Assembly (NCBI GenBank): GCA_964630235.1
Contig: CAZVUO010000004.1
Location: forward strand, 62,001-126,000
Direction of reading: 5' to 3'
Source of the DNA: JBFLYH01 sp964630235
GTDB lineage: Bacteria; Oederibacteriota; JAAXVQ01; JAUVAV01
DNA length: 64,000 nucleotides
Numbering within the stretch: the first letter of the stretch is position 1; each line of letters begins with the position of its first letter. A program made the position numbers and the translations under genes. Shown piece after piece: positions 1 through 8,045 of the stretch. The notes beneath the pieces were generated by a model. That model made no database searches. It worked only from the letters and a program-made list of their open reading frames with translations, and was not told where the DNA came from.

Positions 1-292
1 GGGGTTCGTTGAGTGACGTTTGGCAGAGCCGCCAGTCCCGGCATTGGGCGAACCGGGCCTCCAGAATGGTGGAGATGTGACGTTCGACGATCCGGGCCAT
101 GAAGGTGGTCTTCTTGGCCTTGGCGGGATTGAAATGCCGCATCCGCTGCAGCAGATCGATCATCAGTTCCTGTTCGAGGTCGGGTCTGTCGTCCTCGGTG
201 AATCCGGCCTTGCCTACGAGTTGACGTGCTTTGTGCCGAATGAGGTCGGCGGCATACTTGTCGATGCCGTCGTAAGAATTTTGTGAAACCAT
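1..292 (-). CDS. Sigma-70-like RNA polymerase sigma factor, partial (3' end outside window)
   Basis: The reverse strand opens an ATG frame at 292 that runs off the window edge, giving about 97 residues. A GAGGAGG ribosome-binding site lies just upstream of the ATG. The visible part (YAADLIRHKARQLVG, DLEQELMIDLLQRM, TTFMARIVERHI) resembles region 2 of phage- or plasmid-borne sigma-like factors: an acidic DLEQEL helix, then a basic helix. The frame then enters a C-terminal part cut off by the window. It lies downstream of the 108-residue gene in the same direction. Assignment as a sigma factor rests on fold-like pattern only. It could instead be another small HTH regulator. Confidence 0.6.
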   Translation of the reverse strand, partial: MVSQNSYDGIDKYAADLIRHKARQLVGKAGFTEDDRPDLEQELMIDLLQRMRHFNPAKAKKTTFMARIVERHISTILEARFAQCRDWRLCQTSLNEP

Positions 293-487
293 CGGGGCCT
301 CCTCGGAGCGAGGAGGAGGTCCGCGTGGGTGTCGGCACGGGCCAGATCACAGGACAAAGCTGTCGCGTGGGCGAAGGGGTCGCAGGTACGCCGCCAATTG
401 CCGTATTCGGCTCGGCGACACCCACAACAGCCTCCGCCATGCGTCCAGCTTGTTGTCCAGTGTCTAAGGGTTCAGGTCGTTACGTGT
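293..487. other. Short intergenic gap inside the mobile element
   Basis: About 195 bases between the 108-residue gene and the sigma-like gene. I see no supported gene here. The only recognisable element is the ribosome-binding site of the sigma-like gene at its left edge. Confidence 0.4.
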
Positions 488-814
488 TCAGGCTGCCCGT
501 TCCTCGATGCGCATCAGGAACGGGAGACCGTGTTTGATCTCGAGCAGGCAGACTTTTCCGCTGCCCATCTGCGCGAGGTGCTCCAGCAGCGTCACGACCT
601 CTTGCTTGAGGATGAAGTCATCTTGGTCGCGCTCGGGCCGGGGACCGCTCTGTCCGCCCAGCTTGATCTCGCGCTCGATGACCGTGTCAGGGGTGAGTTC
701 CGGCTCGCCGTCGCGGACCGGAATGTTGGTGATGCGGCCGAAGTTGATGTCCTGCATCAACTCGATGAGTCGCCGCTTCGGTGGGGTGAGATGTGCTTTG
801 CTTGTCTGGTTCAT
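488..814 (-). CDS. Conserved small protein of mobile elements, function unknown
   Basis: A 108-residue soluble protein with ATG at 814 preceded by GGAGGT. The body reads LIELMQDINFGRITNIPV, then a variable acidic stretch, then LKQEVVTLLEHLAQMGSGKV and LLEIKHGLPFLM. From memory, proteins with the INFGRI...EIKHGLPF pattern are common in phages and integrated elements. I know of no assigned function for them. It has no membrane segment, signal peptide or cysteine cluster. It is followed by the sigma-like gene about 200 bases downstream, so the two may be co-transcribed. Confidence 0.65.
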   Translation of the reverse strand: MNQTSKAHLTPPKRRLIELMQDINFGRITNIPVRDGEPELTPDTVIEREIKLGGQSGPRPERDQDDFILKQEVVTLLEHLAQMGSGKVCLLEIKHGLPFLMRIEERAA

Positions 815-1073
815 GCCGAACCTCCTTCATTTCTGGACCGACCGGGAGACAGGTCCGGCATGAATTTCCCGGGTGGCGGTCGTGAACTCTTTGTGTTCAC
901 CAGACCTGTCACCCTGCTTTGGCGAATTTTCGTTACGACCCCGAAAAACGCCCTGGCTCAAGGAGGAGGAAAGCCCGTAAGGCTCTGATTGGTGGTGGGT
1001 TTACAGAGGAAAATTTTTTTAACTTTTTTTGCCCGGCCCCAGTGAAATCTCACCGGGCGGGCCTCCAAGACGC
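815..1073. other. Intergenic region with a dyad, possible control region
   Basis: No supported gene. The dyad GTGAAC-N7-GTTCAC at 882-900 lies about 70 bases upstream of the 108-residue gene and could be an operator. Two T-rich runs lie at 1013-1030. I could not place a convincing promoter. Confidence 0.3.
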
Positions 1074-1106
1074 AAAAAGCCCCGATCCAGAATCCTGAAT
1101 CGGGGC
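1074..1106 (-). terminator. Rho-independent terminator after the LexA-linked operon
   Basis: Read on the minus strand, GCCCCGAT...ATCGGGGC forms a GC-rich stem followed by TTTTT. It begins about 30 bases after the stop codon of the gene ending at 1135. It probably ends the lexA-like three-gene transcript. Confidence 0.7.
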
Positions 1107-1134
1107 TTTAGTTTTGCCTGGTTATGAAGGGTGG

Positions 1135-2199
1135 TCAGTAGACCTCGGCACCTTCCGGGAGGATGCGAAACTTGCAGCGGTAGGTCTTTGTATCCTTGAC
1201 CCATTCGATGGGATCATCATCGAGCCGGAAGAATTCACGCAGGTGCTTCGACAACTCTTGCTTTTGTTTCTTCAGTTTGTCCGAGGCGTATCGGCTGTGC
1301 CAGTCGATCTCGCCACTGGAGTTGGCAAACCCCTCAAGCAATTTCCATTGCTCGGTTGGATTGCCATTCTTCCTGCTCGCCATTCCCATTTGCGTATAGG
1401 TGTATCGACCGCTCTGGTCTCCCGCCCATATTGTGACGGTATGGCCATCGCGGAACTGAATCTTGATTTGTGGCCATGTGGTGCCCGGCGGTGTCATGAA
1501 AAACACTGTGCCGCCTGAATCCGGCCCAGGCACCTGATCGATAAGGGGAGCGAATATCTCAGTCTTGTCCCGACAGGTCAGGAGTCGTGGCGCATCACCC
1601 AGGTACAGATCTTCGTTCAGCGCGACGAAAAGGCTGTCTTTCTGCGCAAGCAGTGTTTCAACTGCAGGACTCAGATGAAGGCGCGTGGGCGCTATTACAA
1701 CAAAGGGTTTGGGGGTCGAAAGGCATAATGATCGGACGACCTCTACCAGCGCGTCCTTGCTGTCCTGCATTGTCAGCACAACGGGGAAGTCCATCCCAGC
1801 CGTGGGTATGAAATCGCCCAGTCTCCATGTGTGGGGCAGGCCATCGAGTTTTGCCTCTCGGTGTTCAATTCCCATGGCCGTGCAGATAGCGCCATTGATG
1901 GCTGACTGCTTGAGCCGGTAGATCAGCGTCTGCCGTGGAGAGAGTTGGATGGCCGCGTGTTCTTTTTCGATGCAGACGGCTCGGATGTCGGTCTTCGCAT
2001 GGGTGATCACACTACGTGGGCATCCCAGGCCACATTCCGTCGGGCAATCCACAGCGGTCGCGTGATTCTTGGTCAGTTGAAGAAAATTGTCCCGAAACAA
2101 TGGATACCGGTCCCAACCGGAGAGCGCCTTATCCCAATCGAACAGCGCCGCCGACTTTCCAGGCAATGTCTCCAGGTATGCCCAGAAGGGGTCACTCAT
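1135..2199 (-). CDS. Unrecognised protein of a LexA-controlled pair, with a Cys cluster
   Basis: 354 residues from an ATG at 2199 that overlaps the stop of the upstream gene (ATGAGTGA, 8 bases), so translation is probably coupled. I chose this start over a longer in-frame ATG at 2271 because of that overlap. The N-terminal third holds a cysteine cluster (DCPTECGLGCP, another Cys about 15 residues later) that could bind metal. The middle resembles no family I know. The last 60 residues (SDKLKKQKQELSKHLREFF, then a YRCKFRI strand) look like a winged-helix or other DNA-binding tail. No function is assigned. The fixed neighbour and the LexA-type repressor suggest a damage-inducible or host-takeover role; that is inference. 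Confidence 0.75.
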   Translation of the reverse strand: MSDPFWAYLETLPGKSAALFDWDKALSGWDRYPLFRDNFLQLTKNHATAVDCPTECGLGCPRSVITHAKTDIRAVCIEKEHAAIQLSPRQTLIYRLKQSAINGAICTAMGIEHREAKLDGLPHTWRLGDFIPTAGMDFPVVLTMQDSKDALVEVVRSLCLSTPKPFVVIAPTRLHLSPAVETLLAQKDSLFVALNEDLYLGDAPRLLTCRDKTEIFAPLIDQVPGPDSGGTVFFMTPPGTTWPQIKIQFRDGHTVTIWAGDQSGRYTYTQMGMASRKNGNPTEQWKLLEGFANSSGEIDWHSRYASDKLKKQKQELSKHLREFFRLDDDPIEWVKDTKTYRCKFRILPEGAEVY

Positions 2200-3358
2200 C
2201 CGAGGCCCCTCCGGCTCCGACAATAAAGCCCCTGAGTCCGAGCCAGCGCTCGATAACCTCGGCATCACCATCCCGCTTGAATTGCGCTCGGTTACCTGAA
2301 CTCAAGGTGACCGACCTGGGCGTCTTGGAACCGTCGAATTTGATCTGGAAGCTCGCCTTGACGATCTTGCCTCCAGCGGGAAGGGTCTTATCCCGATCTC
2401 GGAGAGAAGCGAACATGTCCTCGGATCGCCGGATTTCTATATCCTTGTGTGCGCCACCCCAAAAAAACTGAACCTCTTTCAGTCTGACGTATTCAATGCC
2501 TTCCACGTCGTCACAAAGAAGCGCTTCTTCCCCGATCTGCCGTAGTGGCTCGAGGTCGAATCGGCTGCGCTCGCTAAAGAACTCTTCGTTGCCGAACAGA
2601 TGCAGCCCGAATTTCTTCCGGTAGAGCTCCTTCTCGCCCTTGGTTTCGGCGTTCATGCGGATCTCCCCAATGACGGGGTTGTAGGCAAGCACGTCGAATT
2701 TTTCAGGGCGGAAGTACTGACTGGTGGACTCACCGGCCTCAATGACCGCCTCACGAGCATAGGGCTTCCCGTGGCGCACGAGGAACCATGTGTGGCCTTC
2801 TTTCGGATAAACGAACACCTTGGAATACTTGCCCCGACGCTTCTTAGAAAACCATTCGTCAAGATCGGCTTCAAGGGCCGCGAGGGTTTCCTCCGATGGC
2901 AGCACGAAATCTGGCAGCGGGTTTTTCTTGGTCTTGAAATACTCGAAGGACCTGACGTTCATGAAGAACTGTTCGGCGTGTACCTTCTCGATGATTTCCC
3001 GATCAGCCATCCAGACCTGTATAGCCAAGTCTGCCGGTGCGGCGTTCTCCCCAATTTCCACGTCGATGTCCGTTCCAGCGATCTCATCCTGAATGGAGTC
3101 GAATCCTTCAGGAGTCGAAACTTCATTTACATAGAACAAGGCCTCTGCAAGGTCGTCTGGAGTTGAGCCGTCCGGGGTCAGCAAAATGTGACTGAGCGCG
3201 TTGTAGTCCAGGCCATCTTCCTGCTGGACTGGTGGCAACTCTACGCCGCGAGCTGAAAAATAGGCGGCATGAGGCTCCAGAAAGGCAATGAGATGCTTCC
3301 TGTCGATTCGCCGGAGCATTTCCGGCTTCGAAAAGCGGCGTAGGTTGAAAGTTGCCAT
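2192..3358 (-). CDS. Unrecognised 388-residue protein downstream of a LexA-type repressor
   Basis: ATG at 3358 is preceded by GAGGAG. The protein is soluble, acidic in its first half and more basic in its second, with no signal peptide or membrane segment. Recurrent aromatic stretches (VWMADREIIEKVHAEQFF, GHTWFLVRHGKPYAREA, EVQFFWGGAHKDIEIRRSEDMF) suggest a folded multidomain protein. I cannot match it to a named family. It starts 46 bases after the repressor gene and overlaps the next gene by 8 bases, so all three form one transcript ending at the terminator near 1090. It may be an effector or regulator of the mobile element, or an uncharacterised defence component. Confidence 0.75.
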   Translation of the reverse strand: MATFNLRRFSKPEMLRRIDRKHLIAFLEPHAAYFSARGVELPPVQQEDGLDYNALSHILLTPDGSTPDDLAEALFYVNEVSTPEGFDSIQDEIAGTDIDVEIGENAAPADLAIQVWMADREIIEKVHAEQFFMNVRSFEYFKTKKNPLPDFVLPSEETLAALEADLDEWFSKKRRGKYSKVFVYPKEGHTWFLVRHGKPYAREAVIEAGESTSQYFRPEKFDVLAYNPVIGEIRMNAETKGEKELYRKKFGLHLFGNEEFFSERSRFDLEPLRQIGEEALLCDDVEGIEYVRLKEVQFFWGGAHKDIEIRRSEDMFASLRDRDKTLPAGGKIVKASFQIKFDGSKTPRSVTLSSGNRAQFKRDGDAEVIERWLGLRGFIVGAGGASDE

Positions 3359-3404
3359 TAGTTACTCCTCTCGTTTTGTCGTTACTTTTCCATATCTGTC
3401 TCGA

Positions 3405-4028
3405 TCAGTTCCGTTTCCACCCAACGACCTTGCCCAACACGCGAAGGTCATCCTCCGGCCTGATTCGGATCTTCCGTACCTCCGGGTTCTCGGGCACCAA
3501 TTCGATGAGCTCGTCTTTGATTCTCAACCGCTTAACGGTCGCTTCGTCGTTGAGCAGCGCCACAACGATGTCACCGTCCTCGGCGATGGGCTGCTGCCGC
3601 ACAATGATCAAATCGCCATCGTTGATACCGGCACCGACCATGCTGTCCCCCACCGCACGGAGTGCGAAGTGCTGTCCGGAACGAACGACGTCCGACTCGA
3701 CCAGCACCTGGCCTGTGATGTTCTCTTCGGCCAAGATAGGGTGACCAGCGGCCACCATACCCACAACAGGGACTGAAACCAGAGAGGCAGCCATCTCACT
3801 GGGGCGGCGGGCAACAGCTATTCCTCGCGACTTTCCGTCCTCTCGCTTCAGGTATCCCTTGCGCACCAGTTGATTGATTCGGTCGTGGGCGCTGGCCGGG
3901 CTGATTTCAAAGATCTCACTCAGTTCTTTCACCGTTGGAGGAAAACCCTTGGCATCGACGAAACGACATATCTCTTCGAGCGTTTTTCGCTGCAACGGCG
4001 TTATCTCATCCGTTTTCGCTTTGCCCAT
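3405..4028 (-). CDS. LexA-type self-cleaving repressor (S24 family) of the mobile element
   Basis: 207 residues from the ATG at 4028, chosen over an ATG at 4076 because GGAGA precedes it and the family begins here. Residues 5-70 form the LexA winged-helix domain (PTVKELSEIFEISPASAHDR). Residues 85-205 form the S24 peptidase domain, with an Ala-Gly cleavage site (GMVAAGHP), the nucleophilic Ser in GDSMVGAG and the general-base Lys in EATVKRL. All catalytic residues are retained, so RecA-stimulated self-cleavage is expected. It probably represses its own promoter and the two downstream genes, linking them to DNA damage. It may be element-specific rather than the host SOS regulator. Confidence 0.9.
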   Translation of the reverse strand: MGKAKTDEITPLQRKTLEEICRFVDAKGFPPTVKELSEIFEISPASAHDRINQLVRKGYLKREDGKSRGIAVARRPSEMAASLVSVPVVGMVAAGHPILAEENITGQVLVESDVVRSGQHFALRAVGDSMVGAGINDGDLIIVRQQPIAEDGDIVVALLNDEATVKRLRIKDELIELVPENPEVRKIRIRPEDDLRVLGKVVGWKRN

Positions 4029-4084
4029 GGAGTCTCCATTTCTGTTGAAAGACAAAAAGGCGCAATGCGCCAACAAACCCTAAT

Positions 4085-4132
4085 AATATAAACCTGATGC
4101 ACATCAGGTCAAGAAATAATCTCACACCTGAT
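4085..4132 (-). promoter_or_regulatory. Promoter and operator of the lexA-like operon
   Basis: On the minus strand, TTGACC (4107-4112), a 16-base spacer and TATATT (4085-4090) form a sigma-70 promoter 57 bases before the repressor start. The palindrome ACCTGAT-N4-ATCAGGT (4092-4109) lies between and over these boxes, ideally placed for repression. A further ACCTGAT half-site at 4126-4132 is offset by 34 bases, about three helical turns. The palindrome differs from the E. coli LexA box (CTG-N10-CAG), consistent with a lineage- or element-specific site. Confidence 0.8.
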
Positions 4133-4329
4133 TTCCGACACTTCCATGAGCCCCTCGGTAGGTAATGCCTGAAGAAAGCCGGTTTGAAACCGGACGAACA
4201 GTTAGAAACCAGATAACCGACCAGAGGCGGAGCTGAGGCGGTTGTGGGTGCCATCGAACGCGCATCCCGACCGCCACCGTTTTCTGGCATCCACACCATC
4301 CAGTCCCCCGGTCCCACCGGAGGTGTTCG
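4133..4329. other. Divergent intergenic region with a second palindrome
   Basis: About 200 bases between the leftward lexA-like operon and the rightward recombinase operon. The palindrome CCGGTTT-G-AAACCGG at 4179-4193 could be an operator for the rightward operon. The end of the region carries GGAGGT (4319-4324), the ribosome-binding site for the next gene. I found no clear rightward -35/-10 pair. Confidence 0.4.
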
Positions 4330-4572
4330 ATGTTGGATGTACAGGAAATGAATGATGGGCCGGGGACGGATGACCTTGGCGAAAACGGCAAACCCGGCCG
4401 CCTGTCGGGTGAGGCGAGGCTCCAGTCAGCCGCCTCTATTCTGGCCACGGCGATCCTGCGCCGAAAGGCAAAAAACGCATGTGTGGGCAATGAGTTAGAG
4501 GTTTTCGAAGATTCTTCCCCTGTGCTCGGAGAAGGACTTGATTCATTGCCGGAACAGAGCATTCATTCATGA
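4330..4572 (+). CDS. Small protein leading the DUF2924-recombinase operon
   Basis: 80 residues, ATG at 4330 with GGAGGT 5 bases upstream. It has a helical core (RLQSAASILATAILRRKAKNA) and an acidic, serine-rich tail ending in SIHS. Small proteins of this shape commonly precede DUF2924 and recombinase genes in integrated elements, as I recall; no function is established. The strong ribosome-binding site and position in the operon support a real gene. Confidence 0.6.
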   Translation: MLDVQEMNDGPGTDDLGENGKPGRLSGEARLQSAASILATAILRRKAKNACVGNELEVFEDSSPVLGEGLDSLPEQSIHS

Positions 4573-4606
4573 CAACTCGTCCGGAAACCAAAACAAGGAG
4601 TTGAAA

Positions 4607-5131
4607 ATGAATGAGTTACAGAACGCCGCCACCGGCGGCAAGAATCAGGACCGAACCCGAAACTCGGTCCTTCGGCAGATGGCCCTGCTGCAATCCATGT
4701 CCCTGGAGCAGCTCCGGGAAAAATGGCTCGACCTCTACGGCGAAGAACCGCCCCAGTACAAAAAGCAATTCCTCATCAAGCGGCTGGCTTATCGCATCCA
4801 GGAGCTTTTCTACGGCGGGCTGTCCGAGCAGGCCAAGGTCCATCTCCAGCAGGCCGCCAAGGAGGACCCGGTCGCCACTGTCAATCGACGCATCCCAGAG
4901 GAGCGGAAATCGAACGAGGCGATCTTGCCTGGGACCAGACTGGTGCGGATCTGGAACGACCGGCGCTATGAGGTGATCGTCCTTGCCGACGGCTACGAGT
5001 TCGAAGGTCGCACCTTCCGGTCGCTCAGCGCGGTGGCCAGGGAGATCACCGGGACGCGCTGGAACGGCAAAGTCTTTTTCGGGCTGAAGAAGGTTTACGG
5101 CAGAAAAGCCGAGGGAGGGGCGGATGCTTGA
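4607..5131 (+). CDS. DUF2924 family protein
   Basis: 174 residues from the ATG at 4607, placed after AAGGAG and preferred to the upstream in-frame ATG at 4538. Residues 25-70 (LEQLREKWLDLYGEEPP, LIKRLAYRIQELFYGGL) and the C-terminal part (GTRLVRIWNDRRYEVIVLADGYEFEGRTFRSLSAVAREITGT, shown here only as pattern) match the DUF2924 layout. The family almost always sits directly before a large serine recombinase and is presumed to assist it, though its role is unproven. It overlaps the recombinase start by 8 bases (ATGCTTGA), implying translational coupling. Confidence 0.88.
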   Translation: MNELQNAATGGKNQDRTRNSVLRQMALLQSMSLEQLREKWLDLYGEEPPQYKKQFLIKRLAYRIQELFYGGLSEQAKVHLQQAAKEDPVATVNRRIPEERKSNEAILPGTRLVRIWNDRRYEVIVLADGYEFEGRTFRSLSAVAREITGTRWNGKVFFGLKKVYGRKAEGGADA

Positions 5132-6710
5132 TAACAGCAATGTCGCGCCGGGCAAAAACAAGACCCTGCGCTGTGCCATCTACACACGCAAGAGTCATGA
5201 GGAAGGACTCGAACAGGAATTCAACTCGTTGGATGCGCAACGGGAATCGGCGGAACACTATATCGAAGCCCAGAGGATGCGGGGCTGGACGGCTCTGCCG
5301 GATCGCTATGACGATGGTGGTTTCTCGGGCGGGAACATGGAGCGTCCGGGGCTACGCCGCCTGCTGGCGGATATCGACGCTGGGAAGATTGACGTGATCG
5401 TGGTCTACAAGGTCGACCGCCTGTCCCGCTCGCTGCTGGACTTCATGAAGATGATCGACCTCTTCAACGAAAAGGGCGTCAGCTTCGTCTCGGTCACCCA
5501 GCACTTCAGCACCACCGATCCCACCGGCCGGATGTTTCTCGGCATCCTGATTACCTTCGCCCAGTACGAGCGGGAGGTCATCGCCGAACGTATCCGGGAC
5601 AAGGTGGCGGCAGCCAAGCGCCGGGGGAAATACTGCGGCGGCGTGCCCATCATCGGATACGACGTCGACCGGGAAAATAAGAAGCTGCTGATCAACCCCG
5701 ATGAAGCCAGAACGGTGCAGTACATCTTCCGCCGATTCATCCAGATCGGCTCGGCCAAGAAGCTGGGCCAAGAGCTGAACGAACAGGGTTACCGCACCAA
5801 GGCCTGGACCACCAAGAAAGGCAAAGTGCGCGAGGGCTCCGAATGGAACACCGCCCACATCTACCGGCTGCTGAACAACCGGATCTATATCGGCGAGATC
5901 GCCCACAAGGACCGTAGTTACCCTGGTGAGCACGAAGGAATCATCGACCGGGCGACCTGGGACAAGGTTAAGGCCATCCTGGAGGACAACAAACCGGTCA
6001 AGGTTTCCATGGCCAGAACCAAAATGGTCGCCCCGCTGAAAGGCGTTATCCGCTGCGGCCACTGCGGATGCGCGATGGGACCGACCTACGCCCGCAAGAA
6101 CGGCCGCCACTACACCTATTACATCTGCCAGAAAGACAGCAAGCGGACCGTGAGCCGGTGCCCGCTCAAACGGATTCCCGCCGGGGACATCGAGCAGGCC
6201 GTGATTGAGCAGTTGAGCGCCGTGTTTCGCACGCCGACGCTGGTGGCCAAGACCTACTTCGCGGCCCGGGACATCGAGCAGGCAGAGCGGGAGCGGTTGT
6301 TCAAGCAGAAAGCCCAACTCGAGATGGAGCTGTCGCAGGCGCGGGAGCAGGCTCTCGAATTAATGAAACCCGGCAGCGATCAGCCGGGCAAGGCCGAGAT
6401 GCTCACGACCGTCAACCGCCAGGCGGTCGAGCTCTCGAAACAACTGACGCACGTGAGCGAGCGATGCAGAGCCTACCGGGGGAACAGCATCACGGAACAG
6501 GATGTGTCGGAGGCCTTCCAGAATGTCGAGGGCTTCTGGGAAGACCTTTTCCCGGTGGAGCGAAACCGGCTCATCCGCCTCCTGGTGGATAAGGTGGAGA
6601 TCCGCGAGACCGGAATCGACATGGAGCTGCGCACCAACGGGCTGACAACGCTCATCGCCGAGCTGGCTGGTCTGGCATGCGAAGTCACTGAACGGAGGGC
6701 AAGCCGATGA
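5124..6710 (+). CDS. Large serine recombinase (integrase) of the mobile element
   Basis: 528 residues. The N-terminal resolvase domain (about 15-165) has the nucleophilic Ser24 in IYTRKS and the arginine-rich VVYKVDRLSRSLLDF helix. A recombinase domain (about 185-290) and a zinc ribbon (IRCGHCGCAM ... CP, about 312-355) follow, then a coiled coil (about 385-450). The order and length match large serine integrases that insert or excise elements at att sites without a transposase-like target duplication. It is the third gene of its operon and overlaps the next gene by 4 bases (ATGA). All catalytic motifs look intact. Confidence 0.95.
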   Translation: MLDNSNVAPGKNKTLRCAIYTRKSHEEGLEQEFNSLDAQRESAEHYIEAQRMRGWTALPDRYDDGGFSGGNMERPGLRRLLADIDAGKIDVIVVYKVDRLSRSLLDFMKMIDLFNEKGVSFVSVTQHFSTTDPTGRMFLGILITFAQYEREVIAERIRDKVAAAKRRGKYCGGVPIIGYDVDRENKKLLINPDEARTVQYIFRRFIQIGSAKKLGQELNEQGYRTKAWTTKKGKVREGSEWNTAHIYRLLNNRIYIGEIAHKDRSYPGEHEGIIDRATWDKVKAILEDNKPVKVSMARTKMVAPLKGVIRCGHCGCAMGPTYARKNGRHYTYYICQKDSKRTVSRCPLKRIPAGDIEQAVIEQLSAVFRTPTLVAKTYFAARDIEQAERERLFKQKAQLEMELSQAREQALELMKPGSDQPGKAEMLTTVNRQAVELSKQLTHVSERCRAYRGNSITEQDVSEAFQNVEGFWEDLFPVERNRLIRLLVDKVEIRETGIDMELRTNGLTTLIAELAGLACEVTERRASR

Positions 6711-7129
6711 AAATGAAGCCGACCATTACCGTAGCCGACAACGGCAACCTGCAGATCCACATCCCGATGCTGATCCGGCGCATGCGCGGCCGCAAGACGG
6801 TCATCGCTCCCCAGGCCCTGGATGGAGATATCACCGGAGCGCAGGAACCGGTGCAGTCCGCCATCCTCCAGGCGCTGGGAAGGGCCTTTTCCTGGGCCGA
6901 CATCCTCGAATCCGGCCAGATCAAGTCCATCAGCGAGCTTGCCCGTACCCTCGACGTCGATGGCTCGTATGTGGCCCGCATCCTCAAGCTGACGACTCTG
7001 GCCCCCGACATCGTCGAAGCCCTGATCAACGGCGAGGAACCCAACGGGCTCTCGCTGGCCAAGCTGACCCAGACCTTTCCCGAGGACTGGGCCGAGCAGC
7101 GCCGCCAGTTCGGCTTCGCCACCGACTGA
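6707..7129 (+). CDS. KorB/ParB-like HTH protein linked to the recombinase
   Basis: 140 residues starting at an ATG that overlaps the recombinase stop (ATGA). An in-frame ATG two codons later is an alternative. The first 45 residues are beta-rich. Residues 80-115 form a helix-turn-helix (SISELARTLDVDGSYVARIL) followed by LAPDIVEALINGEEPNGLSLAKL, the arrangement of ParB/KorB DNA-binding domains. The C-terminus (WAEQRRQFGF) is typical of small partners found after serine recombinases in such elements. It may act as directionality factor or regulator; this is inferred from context. Confidence 0.8.
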   Translation: MKMKPTITVADNGNLQIHIPMLIRRMRGRKTVIAPQALDGDITGAQEPVQSAILQALGRAFSWADILESGQIKSISELARTLDVDGSYVARILKLTTLAPDIVEALINGEEPNGLSLAKLTQTFPEDWAEQRRQFGFATD

Positions 7130-7155
7130 CGACCGGACCGGAGACCACCCCAGAG

Positions 7156-7180
7156 AGCCGACCATCAGCGTCGGCTTTTC
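7156..7180 (+). terminator. Terminator of the recombinase operon
   Basis: AGCCGAC-N7-GTCGGCT followed by TTTC, starting 27 bases after the stop codon of the HTH gene. The stem is perfect; the T-tract is short. Confidence 0.65.
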
Positions 7181-7490
7181 TACTTCGGGGGCAGGAAACC
7201 GGAGTTGACCACGCTTCTTTTCATGGGCGAAGCGGGTGATTTCGAAAAAAACGTCCGGTTGCGGCGTCGAGCGATGACCTAAGACAACCGCCCAAAACGG
7301 CAACCAGCCGCAAACCCATATCAATCAAGGATGTAGCTTTCCGGACGAGCTTCGGACTTGGTCCGGAGAAAACAGAGAATCAGGGGCCAAACAGAGAAAG
7401 AAAGGCTCGAGGATGGGGAGAATCGATGGTGCGGAGAGGTGCTTTGGAAAGATGTGAAACGGGCGCAAACCCTTTAGAAACAAGGGGAAA
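7181..7490. other. Gap holding the probable edge of the mobile element
   Basis: About 310 bases without a supported gene, between the recombinase operon terminator and the tmRNA terminator. By position it should contain one attachment site of the element, but I could not find the matching half because the other element end lies outside the window. Confidence 0.4.
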
Positions 7491-7534
7491 AAGAAAACCC
7501 GTCACCCCGGAGAATGACCCCAGAGAGACGGGTT
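7491..7534 (-). terminator. Rho-independent terminator of the tmRNA gene
   Basis: On the minus strand, AACCCGTC (from 7527-7534) pairs with its complement at 7496-7503 and is followed by TTCTTTTT. It lies 13 bases beyond the mature tmRNA 3' end, so the tmRNA keeps its own terminator. Confidence 0.75.
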
Positions 7535-7547
7535 TGTCTTTTCTAAA

Positions 7548-7899
7548 TGGTGGAGGCGGCGGGAATCGAACCCGCGTCCGAAAGACTTCCTACTGGCCCT
7601 TCTACATGCTTAGCCCCGATTTTATTGCTCGCGGCCCAGCCCTCCTCGAGGCCGGATGAATGAGCCGCTATTCCCGGTAATTCTCGCCCGACCGCCCCAG
7701 GACCGAACGGGCAGGCCACCCTGCTGTGTGGCGCCCCGCGGCCCCGGCAGGGGCAGAACCGCGGAACGAGCAACCTAATTAGGCTGCTAGTGCGAACTCA
7801 GGTTCAGCAATTAAAGGTTCCACCATGTTTAACGAGGTGAGATGGATTCCTCGGCATGCCAGACCAGCCAAAAGACTCCCGTCGAATCCGAGCGCCCCC
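7548..7899 (-). ncRNA. ssrA: tmRNA (ssrA), tag AEPEFALAA
   Basis: 352 bases on the minus strand. The 5' end (GGGGGCG...GGATTCGACGGG) pairs with the 3' end (...TTCGATTCCCGCCGCCTCC ACCA) as a 7-bp acceptor stem, and the TTCGATTC T-loop and encoded CCA are present. The first pseudoknot can be drawn from GAGG/CCTC and TCCA/TGGA. The reading frame resumes at GCT and encodes AEPEFALAA followed by TAA (7779-7808). The ALAA end is the usual ClpXP/Tsp signal, but the N-terminal AEPEF differs from the common ANDEN-type tags. It rescues stalled ribosomes together with SmpB, encoded about 10 kb away. The choice of resume codon is inferred. Confidence 0.93.
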
Positions 7900-7901
7900 A
7901 C

Positions 7902-7926
7902 GCAAATTTTGCTCCGCAAAATTTGC
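7902..7926. repeat. 11-bp perfect inverted repeat just upstream of ssrA
   Basis: GCAAATTTTGC-TCC-GCAAAATTTGC, directly upstream of the tmRNA 5' end and downstream of the SDR gene. It has no T-tract on either side, so it may be part of the ssrA promoter region, an RNA-processing hairpin or a weak terminator. The rest of 7927-8045 contains imperfect AGAGTAGAAAGTAG-type repeats and no gene. Confidence 0.6.
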
Positions 7927-8045
7927 AGAGCATTTGAGAGTAGAAAGTAGAAAATAGACAAAACCTCAAATGCGGTCTACTTTCTCCTGTCCACTCTCGG
8001 CCTTGCCGAACCTGCCCGTTATTATACACCGCTCCGGCCGTTTGC

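Noticed and set aside
7902..7926. Terminator of the SDR gene
   Set aside because: The stem has no T-run on the minus strand and is too close to the ssrA 5' end.
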